A stretch of DNA of 64,000 nucleotides from Diogma glabrata (Eukaryota; Arthropoda; Insecta; Diptera; Cylindrotomidae): positions 252,317,905 to 252,381,904 of the forward strand of contig OY856188.1 of the NCBI GenBank assembly GCA_963693315.1, in the 5' to 3' direction. The position numbers and the translations under genes are program-made. The notes below the pieces were generated by a model. That model was given only the letters and a program-made list of their open reading frames with translations. It had not been told where the DNA came from and searched no databases. Shown piece by piece: positions 61,946 through 64,000 of this stretch. Position 1 is the stretch's first letter. Each line of letters opens with the position of its first letter.

Positions 61946-63474
61946 TAGGGTTTACCCAAATAACATGCTGGTCAAGTACTTTGAGAAAAAATCAATGTAA
62001 ATAATTTATTTCCATTTGAAATAAATATTAATTTTTAAAACAAAATCTCAGTATAGTCTTACTAGACGTCAAGTTTGCAAAGTAAATTATGTTTACATAT
62101 CTAATATTATTGTTTATTTTTAGAACATATTACCATAAATAATTTATAATGTTATTTCGACGATCTTACTAAATGTACCATTTGAATTTTTTGTGCCCGA
62201 TTGGATAAATGTCTACGACTTTTCTTAATAATTGTTTTTCATGAGGTTGCCTTACTTGATCAGAACCAAAACAAATATCATATTACCCACACTTAATAGC
62301 TACCATATCAAATTACTTAGAAATGATAGTGTCGTTGGTAATTCTAGGATTATCGAAAAAAAAAATATAACGATACAACATAATTTTTACTTGATAAAAC
62401 TTTGATTATACTAAAATAAATTTGAATTTTTACGACTGTACGTTGTTTTGATTTCATATTACAAAATCTCTTGTTTTTGTGGTCGAAATACTTAATCTTA
62501 ACACAAATATTATTATTTTACAATCAGCATTCGTGTTTTGACATTAAATATATTTGTAAATGGATTATTAAGTTAATATTTTGTTATGAAAATTGTTGTG
62601 TTTTGTTTGCAGTTTTATCTATTTCGTCATTTTTTTATGCGAAATATAAAAATTATCGACCTACAAGGAACATACATCAGGGTCACCATAATGAAGAACT
62701 ATAAACTTTTCGTTGGAAATTTTTTATTGTTAATTCAAAATAAAAATTATTTGATTAAATGCTAGGACCGATAGGTCAGCAACCAATTTTCTATTTGTTT
62801 AAAATATCAAGTTATAACAACACTAAACGGGAATTCCATTTTTTAAACTCGTAATCAAAACAAAATGATTTTATAAACAAAACATATTTTTGCAAAAAAA
62901 ACAAAAATTATTGATAGCAATAATTATTTGGAATTACCAGTAATAACGACCAATTTCATATTCCAAAATTTCATTTCGCTGCGTAAAAGAATATAAATAT
63001 CAATTCAATACCACAAAAAAGAAAAAAAATTATTTGGTCAGAAAAAACATTGAATTCATAGAATCCATACTACATTCAAGTATATATTATTTTATTTAAT
63101 TTAACAAAATTAAAACAAACAACATTTTTAACATTTACTTCCGTTTTTATTGCATTATTATTTCTTTGTAATTGGTTTGTTGATAGAACATATACGGCTA
63201 TACAGTAAATAAATTTTTGAATTTTGAAATTTTCTTTAAAAAACTAATAACATTTTCCAAGATCACAAAATAAGTAAAAGAAGACATTAAACAGCAAATC
63301 TTTAATTTTTATTTTTCAATGTATTTTATATTATTAATTTTTTTTATAATAGTCTTGTTAGAAATTATATTCAATGGAATGATTGATTTGTTTATTGGTT
63401 AAACTTTAATTAGTCGTGTAACAGGTTGATGAGTAATAATAAAAAGTTTGAAATCAAAAGTACAAATCTTTTTC
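61946..63474. other. AT-rich DNA with no gene recognised
   Basis: A 77-codon frame at 62471-62704 has no domain. Nothing else seen. Confidence 0.6.
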
Positions 63475-64000
63475 ATAATTAAAAAATTATTACAAAATCA
63501 AAAATTGAAACTTTTTGCAAATCAAATATTCAAAATTCAAAAAACTTTTTCCAAAATTCTAAAAATATCCCAAAAATTATAACAAAATCAAAAATACAAA
63601 CTTTTTTCAAAATTCTAAAAATATTTCAAAAATTATAACAATATCAAAAATTTCTATGTCCAATTTCATGTTCGATAACATTTCAGGTCATACAAATAAT
63701 TAATTTCATTTTTTTCCAAAAACTTGAGTAAAAAAAATAAAAATCATTCTTGTGACACACTTGACAACAATTTTTTTGACAAGCTTATAATGCAATAATC
63801 TAGATTTTGGTCTCACATATCAATCCCGACCATCAAGATTTCTCCAAATTCAATGTTCCTACTCGTAATCACTTAAAATGAACATTTTTTAAGCAAAACA
63901 TATGCAAATTTCCTTGTTTTGACACACTTGACGTTTTTTTTTAAAAACTTCCGGGACAGCTATCGAACATACTGTCCTTTCGGCACTTTCTATTGAGTAT
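63475..64000 (-). mobile_element. Rep-D element, copy 3, cut by the window edge
   Basis: Same order as copy 2: AT-rich tandem units, TCCAATTTCATGTTC, TGACACACTTGACAAC, TCAATCCCGACCATCAAGAT, CTACTCGTAATCACTTAAAA and GCTATCGAACATACTGTCCT. The GC-rich patch and hairpin end would lie beyond 64000. The other end reaches only into the tandem region, so it is shortened there. Confidence 0.7.

Overview
The window reads as a piece of an insect-like (arthropod) nuclear genome: strongly AT-rich, almost no open coding sequence, long microsatellites, and a dense mix of LTR retrotransposons, non-LTR 3' ends, a hAT-type element, a Helitron remnant and fold-back repeats. I could not support a single host protein-coding gene, tRNA or rRNA. 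Species or order cannot be fixed from what is here.

Layout. 0-5 kb is satellite: a near-perfect 8-bp array (ATATTTCT, switching to ATATTTCA near 600) that passes into a degenerate TTTCAAATG-type satellite with a roughly 250-300 bp higher-order period, invaded by 5'-truncated non-LTR 3' ends. 5-12.2 kb is unique-looking AT-rich DNA. 12.4-12.8 kb is a 22-bp tandem array running into a 200-N assembly gap. 13.9-17.1 kb holds (CT)n and (TA)n arrays around a deleted Gypsy-type retrotransposon on the minus strand, in which the Gag zinc knuckle is joined directly to the end of RNase H and a full integrase. 22.4-27 kb is a nest of repeats: a 769-bp non-autonomous hAT element with a perfect 8-bp target duplication inside an older repeat whose empty copy lies at about 26.9 kb, a non-LTR end inserted in another repeat, and a decayed Helitron helicase. 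29.7-36.4 kb has a 2.2-kb repeat with a terminal hairpin (partner copies at 41.3-42.6 and 63.5-64 kb), a 2.9-kb element with CACTG termini and a decayed gene, and several palindromes. 43.7-50.1 kb is a complete Bel/Pao retrotransposon on the minus strand: two LTRs that differ by one base, a 5-bp target duplication, and one unbroken 1716-codon Gag-Pol frame. 50.6-51.5 kb is a decayed non-LTR element between imperfect 27-bp direct repeats. 53-64 kb is AT-rich DNA with tandem repeats, hairpins and inverted-repeat elements.

Functionally the only gene likely to make an intact product is the Bel/Pao polyprotein (capsid/nucleocapsid, protease, reverse transcriptase, RNase H, integrase on one chain). 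The rest is mobile-element debris in layers, and the nesting lets several insertions be ordered in time. Repeat families are labelled Rep-A to Rep-E and NL1 (non-LTR 3' ends) for cross-reference.
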